A DNA stretch of 64,000 bases from Echinicola vietnamensis DSM 17526 (lineage in GTDB: Bacteria; Bacteroidota; Bacteroidia; Cytophagales; Cyclobacteriaceae), in the NCBI RefSeq assembly GCF_000325705.1, contig NC_019904.1, forward strand, positions 2,296,001-2,360,000, in the 5' to 3' direction. Shown piece after piece: positions 8,519 to 18,824 of the stretch; within the stretch, counting starts at the first letter, position 1, and each line of letters opens with the position of its first letter. The notes beneath the pieces were generated by a model. It searched no databases and was not told where the DNA came from. It saw only the letters and a list, made by a program, of their open reading frames with translations. A program made the position numbers and the translations under genes.

Positions 8519-11500
8519 TTAATGCTTTCTCGCAAACCCCTTAATTGGCGCACCTTTATACATATAAAAATTTCTGACTCTATTTTCAAAACTCTCCACC
8601 AATTGATTATGATTAGAAACACCGGGTTGCTTAACATGCAAGTAAGCATGTCCACCTATTTCATGAATACTTGTTAACCCTGGATAATACGGCCTTTCTG
8701 CTTGATATCGTGCATTACCAAAAGGATCAGTTCCAATTTTTCGCTGAGGGTTTCTGGCTATGTAAACATTTTGCTCTGTACCTATTCTTTCTCCTGTTTT
8801 CGAATTTTTTATTGAATATGGAACAGTAACACCACCTGCTCCTCTATCGGCTAAACTCTGGTTGATTTCAGAAATATTCTCTTCAAAATTAACAACTGAG
8901 ACATTTACCATGTCACTTTCAGAAATAACTAAAGAGGAATATCTATCAATTACATCCAACTGATCCTTATTATATTTACTCCTATCAAAATTTTGATCAA
9001 ATGTAACAGCTCCCTTATCTTGATCGTAACCGAAGGGATGAGATTCCCCAAGAGTGGATGTTAATCCTTGATTTATTATATCATACCCCTCTTGCGAAGT
9101 CTTTACACTATCCCCATTCGGATCAATCAAATTAACAGGGTTATTCATTGTGAAATTATATGGGGTCCAGGCGGGGTATTTGGCTGCCAGCCTGTCGACC
9201 GATAGCCACATACTGATTTGGGGGTCGTAATAGCGCATCCCATAATAGTAATTATCCGTCTCTATGTCCTGTTCCTTCGCATTGAAAAGGTAACGACTTT
9301 CGAATTGCCCCCGGTCATGATCTTCGTGCAAAGCTTCTCCCCATGGACTGTACCAAAAATACTGATGTCCGTAACCAGGACGGTTGCTTACCCACTCGGT
9401 ATTTCCCAAATAATCGGGGTGGTACCAGTACATTACCTGTATTTGTTCACAAGCGATGCCATATTGTTCGCGGGCATGAAAGATACTTTGTTCACACAAG
9501 CATTGTTCATCCCCTTCACATCCGTCCATCTCTTCTTCAAGTCCACCGGCAAAGGGTATGGCCTCCTGTAGAATGGGAATCGCCAGGAATTCATTATAGT
9601 CTATGGATTCAACGGTAAACCCTTCCATCAGTCCTTGCTCCTGCACATCATATAAAATATCATCCAGGTTCTTGATTGAACCCGAAGTCGTTTCCAATGA
9701 TGGTTCAAGGGTACCTTCGTAAATAGCTTCTGTTACAATATAGCTTATCATGGAGCTGGCGACTCTTTGGCTGCCCATATAATAGTGCTTGCTTCCCTCT
9801 GTGGTTTCATCATAATGTGTCACTACATAATATGGATTGAGATAAAAAGTATAGCTGTCCATCACATACTCAGGATCTCCACCTTCTCCATTTGTTTCTC
9901 CATCAACCTCTCGCATATTTCCCTTTAGTATCCTTTCTCTATTTTGGTCATATAAATAGTGTTGCGTACCATATAATGGATTAAACGAAGCATTGAGTTG
10001 CTGCATTTCATCCCATTTATAATAGGGAGGTTCAAAAAGGGCAAATTCAGAATTTATTTCGACCCCGGTTACGCTACCCTCTTCGTTGTAGGAATAAACA
10101 TTTTCAAAAGTCGTTTCCCCAAAGAATGGATCGTCTACAACCTGACTGATATAATCTATCTGGTGCCGCTTGTTCTCGTCGTTATATATGTAGGTCATAT
10201 CATAATCATACTTAGTAGGGGCCTCATCAATCGTATGGGTCTGTAGTTTTTTACGGATCCTTCCATCGGCGTAATATTCCATACCCACATTATATTCATG
10301 ACTGGCATCGCCAGTAAAAGTAGCTGACCCGGATGCATTTGAGAGTCTACTTAAAGCATCATAGGTATAAGAAAAATTGTAGCCTCCCCCCAATTCATTG
10401 GAGGTTAATGGGCTTTGATATACCCCGGAGCTATTGTCAATACTTTCCACATTGCCCCGGTCACTATAGGCATATTCTTTGTCCAACATTGGCATTCCAT
10501 CTGCGTCATGCAGCTCGGAATATTGTAACCTGCGGGTAAACCCATTATAGGTAAATTGGGTATGGGTATTGTTTCCGTATTGAATCTCTGCTATATTCCC
10601 AAAACCGTCATATTGAACCTCGCTTACAATATCTACTGTTCCTCCCGGACCGGCTATACGACTAAAACTCTCCAATTCACCCGCATCGGTATAGACATAT
10701 TCTACCTGTTCATTGTCCGGGTACTTGATCCAACGCATACGTCCCCAGCTATCGTATCGGTAACTCATTTCATATTCCCTAAACCCTGCATTGGGTATCC
10801 CGATATTGGTGTATTCCCAAATTAGGTTACCCAGTTCATCGTATTTATATTCTTCCGTTTTGAAGTTATTACCCTGTATTATTTCTACGATCCTGCCTGC
10901 ACCGTTTTTCCCATCGCCGGGGGAACCGTAGGTGTACTCAACATTATTCACATCGCCGGTATAACCTGTGCCTGGAGGCATAATTTTCTCTTTTAAACGA
11001 AGATAATCATAATTCATCACTATGCCGTCCGGGTTTTCAGCAGTAATGGCCTCGATAAGGTTCCCCGCCAAATCATATTGAAATTCTGAAATTCCACGGT
11101 CAGGGTGGCTTTCCTGGGTGGTGCGGCCAAAATTATCATATTCATAGGTGGTTATTTCTCCTATAGGGTCTTTTACTGTTTTTAATTGCTTTAGGGGATC
11201 GTAATACATCTTTGCCAAAGCATATCCGTCACTACTTAGGGAGGTCCCTATAATATTTCCGCGAACATCTTTATATTTTCTCGAAATAAACCCTTCTTTA
11301 CTTGACTCCGTATAAAAGTCCTTTTCATTTGCTTGAATAATCCCCGTGCTCCAATCATAGGCAAAACCCGTCATTACACTATCGTAGTCTTCATTATATT
11401 CCACCAGTTCTTTTATCCTGCCGGCATAGTCATAACGTTTCTTGTAAAGCAGGAAGGAAGAGGGCGAGAAATCCATCACCCCGGGTGACACACTATGGTT

Positions 11501-14500
11501 CTCCAAATGGGATATTGTTTTTTTAGCTTCCCTTCCCAGGTAATCATAGGCGATCATACCCGAAACTTCTCTTTTTATATTACCAGACTGGGAGGCATCT
11601 TTTTTCACTTGTATGACCCGTTGCATACCATCCATAAATGTCGAGGTTTGCATTGCCGTGGTAATCTCTGGACGCCCGTCCAGATCTGCCGGTTCAGAAC
11701 ATCCCCCCTCAAGGTCACCTTGCCCTTCTCCAGAAGGTTCTTCCGCTACATCCATATTGTGGTAGGTAAAGGCCACCGGGACTCCATTTCCACTGACCGT
11801 GCCTTCCGGAAAATAAGCAAAGGACATTGTGGGGGCCGACGAAGGATCTTCAAACTCCCTCGGGCCGAATACAGACACCAGACGGGATTTATCATCATAC
11901 CGGTAGGCTATGCTATGCCCATTAACATCCTTTTCTTCCATCAGGTTACCGGTCTCATAATCATATATCATACAGCGCTCTTCTCCATATGAAAGGTTGT
12001 TGATATGTGTTACATATTGCTCCACTTCCGTGTCATAGTCATATTGAACTCGAAGTCTTTGACCATCGTCATTAACCGGCCCAATTACCTCGATAACATT
12101 TCCTTTATCATCATAAGTAACATCCGTTTCGGCATAATCCTCGTCGTTTAAATAATTCCATATAAGGGACGGTGCCTTTTGATCCTGAAGGGCTTCTACT
12201 TTTACATACCTGCGAAGGCTATCATCATCGGTACTGCCAAAATACACCTTGTGCCATTTCAGCATATTGGTTTGATTGCGCGCCATAGTCGGGTTATAGT
12301 ATTCCATAACGGCAATCAGGGCGCCGTGATAGGTGGTATTGTACCTGGCCCTTTTCCGGTGTATGGTATCGGAAACTTCCTTTCGAAAAACAATTTCAAA
12401 TTGCGTGGCCTCCGTATATAAACCACTGCTATCATAGCACGGATTGTTTTTAATATTATAGATAAAATTAGAATCGAAATGACCCGGGACACAATAATCT
12501 ATGGGATCAAAGCCCGAATTGGAAATCGTGTGACAAACCATGCCCGTTTCCGGATCTATCGAGCCTGCATCAAAAGGACTGTTGCCATTAGTGATATCTG
12601 AGAAAAAGAACTCCAGGGTATCATATTCATAAGAAGTAACGATCATCGGCTCGAGCTCTATGCTATCACCCATACCGGTGGTGGGGTCACTGGCTTCCTG
12701 CATATACCGCTTCACGTTAAAATAGGAGTCATAGTTTATGGTATCTTTTGTGGTAAAGAAGGTCGTGGAGTCTTCAACCTGGGGCACGGATATTTTCTTG
12801 ATCACACTTAAGGCCGGGAATACGGTTTGGGTTTCCCCAATGGCGTTCCAGTCCACGACATTGGAAGTGGCCAGTCCTGTATTTTGATCTACTTCCTTAT
12901 AGACATAACGGTTCTCCCGGTGCTCCATGAGCTTTATATAGTGGTTATACACCCATTGATAACCACCGCCCTGTATGTCTACTTGTTCCAAAACTTCTTT
13001 GTGATATAAGGTGTAGTGATCTTCGGTTATGCCTTGCATATACTCAAAACGTTTGCGATAGCCTGGATCATTTTTTAAAGGTTTAGGATAATCCGTTACT
13101 TCCGTTATGTAAATCTTGGGGTGATCCTGGATCGGTTCCTCTCGATTGGCCTCATATCGGGTTTCCGTACGCGTAAATCCCAAGAACGACCTTTCCCTTC
13201 GGCTTTTCACTCCTCCGTCATAGGCAAAATAGTAGTGAAGCGTATCGGTTCCATCGACATCTTCACCACTTCCATTTTGAATATCCAGGCCATCAAATAC
13301 ATCCACTTGGCGCATGACCCATTTACTATTGGGCATATCCCAGATCATTCGGTCCCGTTCTGGAGTATCATGGGTCTGTATCCGTGTTGGGTAATCTCCG
13401 TATTTATTGCCTTCCTGCCCATAGTCGATAACAAAGCCACCACCGAGCGGATTGGTCACTTCCTTGAGCAGATTTTGCTTGCCCAGCTTACTCTTGTAAA
13501 TTTTGAGATTTCCCTTATTGTCGGTTTCGATAAAATCCAGGACACCATCCCCGTTCATATCACGCAGGGAAGAACTAAGTTTATTGATCGCAAAATTTCC
13601 CTGCACCCCACCTGAAATTGATACTTTCAGTACGGCCAGTAAAAAAAACATTACATAGAAGGAGTATGTGCCTGCAACATTTGCGGAAATACCCAAGGCA
13701 TCCGATCTGTTTAAATTATCCAGTTCATCAATAGAAGCTTCGGTATAGGTTTCAAACCCTGTACCCGTATTTAAGGACACGGAAACATTCCCCCCTGAAA
13801 CAGATACCTGGTCAGGCAGTCCATCCCCATTGAGGTCAATTAAAAGTCTCTTCGACTTTCCCCCGGATCTACTCAAACCTATCCCCCCGCTAAAACTCAT
13901 GCCGGTACTTTCAAACCCGTTATCCATGTTGCTATAAGAGGCCCCCAGGCTAAATGCCAGGTTAGAGGATTGGTTATGATTGGATGTTCCGATATCGACA
14001 GGAGACTTCAACCCTTTTCCGGTATTGAGTTCTACATCTGTTCCGCTGTTTCCACTACTGATCCGGTCCGCCAATCCATCTCCGTTCATGTCCTGCCATT
14101 CCACCTTGGTATAATCCTGCCCAAAATTTCCGGACGCACTATTTCCCACATCCTGAAAACGGGGGTCTTCATTTAAAAATTTCCCCGATATGCTCCGCCC
14201 CAGGTTATCGGAGAGAGAATAACCAAGGCTTTTGTCCGGGTCATAGCTATATTCTGATCCGTAGCCGCCCAGGGCATCTGTTACCTGTGCTCGTAGAGCA
14301 GATTCTGACCTCAATATGTCCGGGTATCCATCCCCGTTGATGTCCATGGCAGAACTCAAGCTCCAATTCCCATAATTGGAAGAGGTAAATGTCTTGGAGT
14401 CCACTACCGGGCCGCTTCCCCAACTCATTCCTAAAGATAATCCCCTGCTTAGGGGCAAGGCTGTAGAAGCCCCATAAGTGGGGTCCGGTACCGAAGGGGA

Positions 14501-17500
14501 TTCCGGATCTCCAAGAGGTTCTTCTTCGCCAAGTTTTCCCGGTGCGGTTATTCCCATATGGGAATACGTTCCCACGTGAGTGCCCAAGGCAATCCAACGA
14601 TCCAGGTATTCCGGGTTAGGTGATAGGGAATAACTTTTAATATAATCTCTTAACTGACCTTGATTTTCCCCGCGCTTTGCCGATAAGGGAAAAAACTGCC
14701 AGTCCATAGGGTTCATGTCATCTTTAAGGCTACTCATCGTCGAGGTATCGGGAGTCGATTCATCACTGTAGTCGTTATTTTCAGCAACATCCTGTGCCGG
14801 GATATATAACTCGGAAGTGAGAATGGGATCAGCTACAGAGTCGCTCCAACAAAATTGTCCCCAATGTAGAAAGTAGTCTTGAAGGACATTATGGTCACGG
14901 TAATAGATATTGAACTCTTCTGCCTCTTCGACAATAGGCCCTCCACTACTATACAAATTTACACTTGCTGTTTCCCGCAGTAGCTGTGCTACTTCCTTGC
15001 TATCGGTATAAAATTCCGCATAGACCTCATTATCTTCTGATCCAACGGTAAAATCGTTGTTTTCTGTTATTTCTCCGGGGGGTATTTCTTCCCCCGGCTC
15101 GTCACCCCATTCCGGAACGTGAAAATATTGGATGCCGTCGCCAGGGGTCAACAGGATCATGATCTTGGTGCCCAGCCCATCTTGTGGAGAAACTGAAGCT
15201 ACCCCTTTTTGCTTGGTTACGAAGTAAAGCTTATAGGAATCCGGTGCATTCTCATCATCAAATAAGCTTTCTATAATACTCTCATCTATTGAAGGAGAGG
15301 TCATATATGTATTTGGTCCTTCAACCAGCAAGGGGGCATCCATTTTCTCTACCTTATTCCAGTTTTTATAGTATACTACCGGGTAGAAATGTTTCTCCAT
15401 ATTGCAGTCACCCGAAGTGATTGTGATTTGCGGCCTCCAGGAAATTTCCTTCCATTTTACGTTGGAATGGCTAAAAATTTCAAAAGAGAGATCACAGACG
15501 TAATGTGGTTCAAAACCCGGAATATTGGATAGATCCAAAATCTCTTCACTACCAAAATAATCTACAAATTGTGACGGGATAGGATTTCGGGTATTGCCCG
15601 CCGCTATTTTCATTTTGTATACATACTCATCAACCAGGCTATTGTTGGTAGGATCACTAATCCTCGCATAGACCCGCAGGATTACATCATCAGTAAAAGG
15701 ACCCGCAGAAAAAGGTGGCCAATTAACGCTAGCTAATTCATCCCCTCTGAAAGATACCCCTTCGCCAGCCGATAATAAAAATCCATCTTCGTAAGTGGAA
15801 TTGAGATAGTCGATGCCATTGGGATCGGTTTTTGAGAGGTCCCCTTCGGCCAGGTCAATGTATTCTACTTCCGGGTTCCATTCTACCAGGTCATCATAGC
15901 CATTTTCATTGGCCCTTACCCGGAACATCAGAAGATCGCCACGGTCTACCTGTGTTACTTCTGTTATTTCCTCGGGTACCGTTGGATATAATGACCTCAT
16001 CGGTATTAGAAAGGAATTGTTTTGTTGAACCCCTACTGATACCTCATCTTCGGACTCCCGTAAAAGTTCTGCCCAACCATTGATTTCAATTTCCCCATCA
16101 AAGGGAGCCTCCCATACCCTAACAATTTCAAGGTCTTTGAGAACCTCGTCTGTATCTTCGCTTTGGGCCACGGCCACACCTTGCTTAACCACATTGGGAG
16201 TAGAAATGCTACTGACAGAATATTTGATATCTCCATTGGCATCTACTCTACCAAAGTGCACAACTCCATTCTCCCCGCTTCGACCGCTTACCACATCTGA
16301 AATACCATCGGCATTATAGTCTGTAAGATAGGTGGAGGTAGACGATTTTGTCCGGTTCCAGTTCATTCCGAAATAAAAAATATTAAGCGGCAAAGCGAAA
16401 TCGAAACCATAAGTAAAGCTACTTCCGCCCGAACGTTTCAAACGCCCTCCATAGTTTACGGTTTTATAATTTCCAAACTGCAATCCCCCGGAACCATTTC
16501 GCTGCAAAGGAAGAAAGCGGGTTTTCCCCTGATGATTGTATATAAGGTCCGGTAACCCATCCCCATTAACATCACTAAGGGTATACTGGTCTTTATTAAA
16601 GGTTTGGGAATATCCCAATCGCCCGGAAAATGTAAACGCTTTATTCGGCACATCTGTTAACGGCGCTACACCAACTCCTATAGATCCATTGGTACCCCAT
16701 CCCAGTGTAGTAGTGGTACTGATGGGCGAAGGATAGGCCTGCGTGCTTAAGGGGGCGGTCAATGAGGACACTTCAGAAGGAATATCCCCCAGCAGACTAT
16801 TATTAAAATACGATAGGTTAATTGTTTCTGCACCGCTGTATTCGAGGGTACCTTCATAATATTTAAAATTGTGGTCATAAAACAAACTCCCTTTTCGATA
16901 CTCTTCTACCGATGTCAAAAGGGTTTTAAACATTGTAGTATCATCATTCTTGTAATTGAACTCAAACCGCTTGACCTCTTCACTGTCATACATCACGCGG
17001 ATTTGCTCCAATAAACGGTCATCCAGTTCCGGAAATCCAAGGTTCATGGTTACTTTTCCATCTCTACGCGTGCCCGAAGCCAGGTCAAATTCTATACTAT
17101 ACCTTCCACTGGTAGACTCATGGGAAGTATATTGTATGCTAGATAAAACCTTGCCCCTGGCACCATTTTTTATACCGCCGGACCCGCTGATATCAGAATA
17201 GGAATAGGTCATAAAATTCCCCCATTTGTCTTTTACTTTCTTTAAGTACCAGCGGACAATATCTCCGGAAGCATTTGAGCTATTTCGCAGCACGGCATCT
17301 TCGGCTACAGTTGATCCGTCTGTTGTACCATAGTAAAAAGTAGTATGATTGGCGGTTGTCTCTATCCACCGGTAATCGGAAGTACTGCCCCCCTTACGCA
17401 CAATTTCCTTATATGAACTCTGTACATGCTCAAAAAAACGGACATCGCCACCGGTACGGGTTGTAGGGTTCCGGTTTCCTTTGTATCCTCCCTCTTCCAC

Positions 17501-18811
17501 CAGCGAATTACCGTTTAACATATAAACTTCAGCTTGCTTAGTGGGAAAAGTAGGCACTCCCCATCGCGAGTCTATACTTACACTCGGAATACTAATATTC
17601 CATCCCATTCCCATCCATCCTGTGCCGGCATCGCTGCTATAGGTTAGATTTAGGTTTGGGGCCATCCCATTACGTCCCTCCGGGATTTCCAATGGATACT
17701 GAATACCTGCCTCGCCGGTATTGCTGATGGAAGGAGGCTGTATGATGTTCATACCGGCAGCTGGATTAGCAGCCTTAATATCGGACATGGCAGTGGGGAC
17801 ATGTGCCTTGGCTTCCGGCATTTCCGGAGCTGTAATCAAACCGGCAAAATAATTGGTATTGGAAGGAACACTCCCCTCCAGGTTCGTTTTGGCCATATCC
17901 ACGTGCTCTACGTGTGCAGGTTTCCAGACACGATCTTTTTTATTAAAATAAAAAATCTGAACCTCAGCAAGGCTCTTCCCAGAAGCCAGTATTTCTTTAT
18001 TTACCCCAATGGAAACCTTTACAGTCTTTTCGCTTTGGGATTGATAAAAATATCCCCAGGCATTGCGGCTCACATTGCGTATACCGTCGGGAATCGATGG
18101 CATGTCCACATCCCTTAATTTAAAGACATGCCCTTCCTTTCCTTCCATTACCTTAAAGTCTTCCTCCTTCGCCTGAATCCTTTCTTCTTTCAGCATATCT
18201 CCCGCTTTCATTGTCTCATTTGAAAGTTGGAGGCGCACATTTTTAATCGTTACCGGGAACTTATAAAAACGGGACAGGCTAAATCGCACTTGATTGACCC
18301 CCTGTTTAATCTCCGTGCGATCCAGTTTTTGACGAATAGTTTGCCATTCCGTACCCGGCTTTACCGGTGATCCAGTATACACGGGTTCATTGTTGACCGA
18401 CTTGGGTATACTCAGCCCATCTTCCAACCCCCGGATTTGGTATTCGAGATATGCGTACGAATATTCCCTTATATCTTTGTCAACTTCTATGGCAAAGAAA
18501 TCATTCACGGGAAGTCCCATCGGATCTTTTTCGTGTTTACCGAGGTAAGCTTCGGCTTCTTGTGCATTAAAAATTAAACGGGAAGCACCGGAGCTTCTTT
18601 TTACTGCATTTTCCTTATTGTAACGATTAGGCGAAGCTTTGGGATTTTTTGTTACTCGATTTCTTTCAGGAACTTTGGTTATTCTTACAGGACTTGTTTT
18701 CTCAGTCGGAAAATGTATTACAGCCCTTACGCTGGCGACCAAATCATTCCCCAAAAAGAAGAATATCAATAAAAAGGACGCGATTTTTGTTATAATATCT
18801 TTATTGTTCAT
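8519..18811 (-). CDS. Giant SpvB/TcdB-like RHS polymorphic toxin
   Basis: A 3430-residue protein. The ATG at 18811 is preferred because it opens a signal peptide (MNNKDIITKIASFLLIFFFL...ASVRA); an upstream ATG would only add a polar tail overlapping the previous gene. Order: SpvB-type domain from ~345 (NTGEAGIQYPLEIPEGRNG, GMGWNISIPSVSIDSRWG); FG-GAP/VCBS blocks at ~745 (DVNGDGLPDL) and ~830; a TcdB-like middle region; more FG-GAP blocks at ~1490, 1570, 1657 and 1750; YD/RHS repeats from ~2230 to 3100; RHS core at ~3175-3235 (YYYGMRYYDPQISMW to LIDPNGDS); and a unique ~195-residue tip with HEIGGHAYLHV near 3380, an HE..H arrangement suggesting a metal-dependent peptidase. RHS repeats form a shell enclosing the toxic tip in characterised relatives. 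No T9SS sorting domain is visible. A very hydrophobic stretch (YSFYVMFFLLAVL, ~1717) is odd for a shell. Target and delivery route are unknown. Confidence 0.9.
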   Translation of the reverse strand: MNNKDIITKIASFLLIFFFLGNDLVASVRAVIHFPTEKTSPVRITKVPERNRVTKNPKASPNRYNKENAVKRSSGASRLIFNAQEAEAYLGKHEKDPMGLPVNDFFAIEVDKDIREYSYAYLEYQIRGLEDGLSIPKSVNNEPVYTGSPVKPGTEWQTIRQKLDRTEIKQGVNQVRFSLSRFYKFPVTIKNVRLQLSNETMKAGDMLKEERIQAKEEDFKVMEGKEGHVFKLRDVDMPSIPDGIRNVSRNAWGYFYQSQSEKTVKVSIGVNKEILASGKSLAEVQIFYFNKKDRVWKPAHVEHVDMAKTNLEGSVPSNTNYFAGLITAPEMPEAKAHVPTAMSDIKAANPAAGMNIIQPPSISNTGEAGIQYPLEIPEGRNGMAPNLNLTYSSDAGTGWMGMGWNISIPSVSIDSRWGVPTFPTKQAEVYMLNGNSLVEEGGYKGNRNPTTRTGGDVRFFEHVQSSYKEIVRKGGSTSDYRWIETTANHTTFYYGTTDGSTVAEDAVLRNSSNASGDIVRWYLKKVKDKWGNFMTYSYSDISGSGGIKNGARGKVLSSIQYTSHESTSGRYSIEFDLASGTRRDGKVTMNLGFPELDDRLLEQIRVMYDSEEVKRFEFNYKNDDTTMFKTLLTSVEEYRKGSLFYDHNFKYYEGTLEYSGAETINLSYFNNSLLGDIPSEVSSLTAPLSTQAYPSPISTTTTLGWGTNGSIGVGVAPLTDVPNKAFTFSGRLGYSQTFNKDQYTLSDVNGDGLPDLIYNHQGKTRFLPLQRNGSGGLQFGNYKTVNYGGRLKRSGGSSFTYGFDFALPLNIFYFGMNWNRTKSSTSTYLTDYNADGISDVVSGRSGENGVVHFGRVDANGDIKYSVSSISTPNVVKQGVAVAQSEDTDEVLKDLEIVRVWEAPFDGEIEINGWAELLRESEDEVSVGVQQNNSFLIPMRSLYPTVPEEITEVTQVDRGDLLMFRVRANENGYDDLVEWNPEVEYIDLAEGDLSKTDPNGIDYLNSTYEDGFLLSAGEGVSFRGDELASVNWPPFSAGPFTDDVILRVYARISDPTNNSLVDEYVYKMKIAAGNTRNPIPSQFVDYFGSEEILDLSNIPGFEPHYVCDLSFEIFSHSNVKWKEISWRPQITITSGDCNMEKHFYPVVYYKNWNKVEKMDAPLLVEGPNTYMTSPSIDESIIESLFDDENAPDSYKLYFVTKQKGVASVSPQDGLGTKIMILLTPGDGIQYFHVPEWGDEPGEEIPPGEITENNDFTVGSEDNEVYAEFYTDSKEVAQLLRETASVNLYSSGGPIVEEAEEFNIYYRDHNVLQDYFLHWGQFCWSDSVADPILTSELYIPAQDVAENNDYSDESTPDTSTMSSLKDDMNPMDWQFFPLSAKRGENQGQLRDYIKSYSLSPNPEYLDRWIALGTHVGTYSHMGITAPGKLGEEEPLGDPESPSVPDPTYGASTALPLSRGLSLGMSWGSGPVVDSKTFTSSNYGNWSLSSAMDINGDGYPDILRSESALRAQVTDALGGYGSEYSYDPDKSLGYSLSDNLGRSISGKFLNEDPRFQDVGNSASGNFGQDYTKVEWQDMNGDGLADRISSGNSGTDVELNTGKGLKSPVDIGTSNHNQSSNLAFSLGASYSNMDNGFESTGMSFSGGIGLSRSGGKSKRLLIDLNGDGLPDQVSVSGGNVSVSLNTGTGFETYTEASIDELDNLNRSDALGISANVAGTYSFYVMFFLLAVLKVSISGGVQGNFAINKLSSSLRDMNGDGVLDFIETDNKGNLKIYKSKLGKQNLLKEVTNPLGGGFVIDYGQEGNKYGDYPTRIQTHDTPERDRMIWDMPNSKWVMRQVDVFDGLDIQNGSGEDVDGTDTLHYYFAYDGGVKSRRERSFLGFTRTETRYEANREEPIQDHPKIYITEVTDYPKPLKNDPGYRKRFEYMQGITEDHYTLYHKEVLEQVDIQGGGYQWVYNHYIKLMEHRENRYVYKEVDQNTGLATSNVVDWNAIGETQTVFPALSVIKKISVPQVEDSTTFFTTKDTINYDSYFNVKRYMQEASDPTTGMGDSIELEPMIVTSYEYDTLEFFFSDITNGNSPFDAGSIDPETGMVCHTISNSGFDPIDYCVPGHFDSNFIYNIKNNPCYDSSGLYTEATQFEIVFRKEVSDTIHRKRARYNTTYHGALIAVMEYYNPTMARNQTNMLKWHKVYFGSTDDDSLRRYVKVEALQDQKAPSLIWNYLNDEDYAETDVTYDDKGNVIEVIGPVNDDGQRLRVQYDYDTEVEQYVTHINNLSYGEERCMIYDYETGNLMEEKDVNGHSIAYRYDDKSRLVSVFGPREFEDPSSAPTMSFAYFPEGTVSGNGVPVAFTYHNMDVAEEPSGEGQGDLEGGCSEPADLDGRPEITTAMQTSTFMDGMQRVIQVKKDASQSGNIKREVSGMIAYDYLGREAKKTISHLENHSVSPGVMDFSPSSFLLYKKRYDYAGRIKELVEYNEDYDSVMTGFAYDWSTGIIQANEKDFYTESSKEGFISRKYKDVRGNIIGTSLSSDGYALAKMYYDPLKQLKTVKDPIGEITTYEYDNFGRTTQESHPDRGISEFQYDLAGNLIEAITAENPDGIVMNYDYLRLKEKIMPPGTGYTGDVNNVEYTYGSPGDGKNGAGRIVEIIQGNNFKTEEYKYDELGNLIWEYTNIGIPNAGFREYEMSYRYDSWGRMRWIKYPDNEQVEYVYTDAGELESFSRIAGPGGTVDIVSEVQYDGFGNIAEIQYGNNTHTQFTYNGFTRRLQYSELHDADGMPMLDKEYAYSDRGNVESIDNSSGVYQSPLTSNELGGGYNFSYTYDALSRLSNASGSATFTGDASHEYNVGMEYYADGRIRKKLQTHTIDEAPTKYDYDMTYIYNDENKRHQIDYISQVVDDPFFGETTFENVYSYNEEGSVTGVEINSEFALFEPPYYKWDEMQQLNASFNPLYGTQHYLYDQNRERILKGNMREVDGETNGEGGDPEYVMDSYTFYLNPYYVVTHYDETTEGSKHYYMGSQRVASSMISYIVTEAIYEGTLEPSLETTSGSIKNLDDILYDVQEQGLMEGFTVESIDYNEFLAIPILQEAIPFAGGLEEEMDGCEGDEQCLCEQSIFHAREQYGIACEQIQVMYWYHPDYLGNTEWVSNRPGYGHQYFWYSPWGEALHEDHDRGQFESRYLFNAKEQDIETDNYYYGMRYYDPQISMWLSVDRLAAKYPAWTPYNFTMNNPVNLIDPNGDSVKTSQEGYDIINQGLTSTLGESHPFGYDQDKGAVTFDQNFDRSKYNKDQLDVIDRYSSLVISESDMVNVSVVNFEENISEINQSLADRGAGGVTVPYSIKNSKTGERIGTEQNVYIARNPQRKIGTDPFGNARYQAERPYYPGLTSIHEIGGHAYLHVKQPGVSNHNQLVESFENRVRNFYMYKGAPIKGFARKH
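9117..9256 (-). repeat. RHS-core DNA repeat, copy 2, within the full-length RHS gene
   Basis: This is the counterpart of 3601-3740, inside the full-length gene just 5' of its variable tip. The boundary where sequence conservation ends corresponds to LIDPNGDS, after which the tips are unrelated. A third, more diverged copy of the same core lies at about 7690-7835. Confidence 0.85.
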
Positions 18812-18824
18812 GATAGGGGTCGTT

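Noticed and set aside
8503..8655. Longer N-terminus of the lipoprotein frame, starting inside the RHS gene
   Set aside because: The extra ~50 residues would destroy the lipoprotein signal peptide; the ATG at 8502 gives a canonical lipobox.
11495..11992. 165-codon plus-strand frame inside the RHS repeats
   Set aside because: Antisense shadow of the repetitive YD/RHS region; no start context, no motif.
13121..13615. 164-codon open frame on the plus strand inside the giant RHS gene
   Set aside because: It lies entirely antisense to a well-supported RHS coding region with clear domain motifs, has no recognisable features, and similar long antisense frames occur throughout that gene.
14247..14597. 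116-codon minus-strand frame within the RHS gene in another frame
   Set aside because: Overlaps the FG-GAP region of the main frame; composition reflects frame-shifted repeats rather than a protein.
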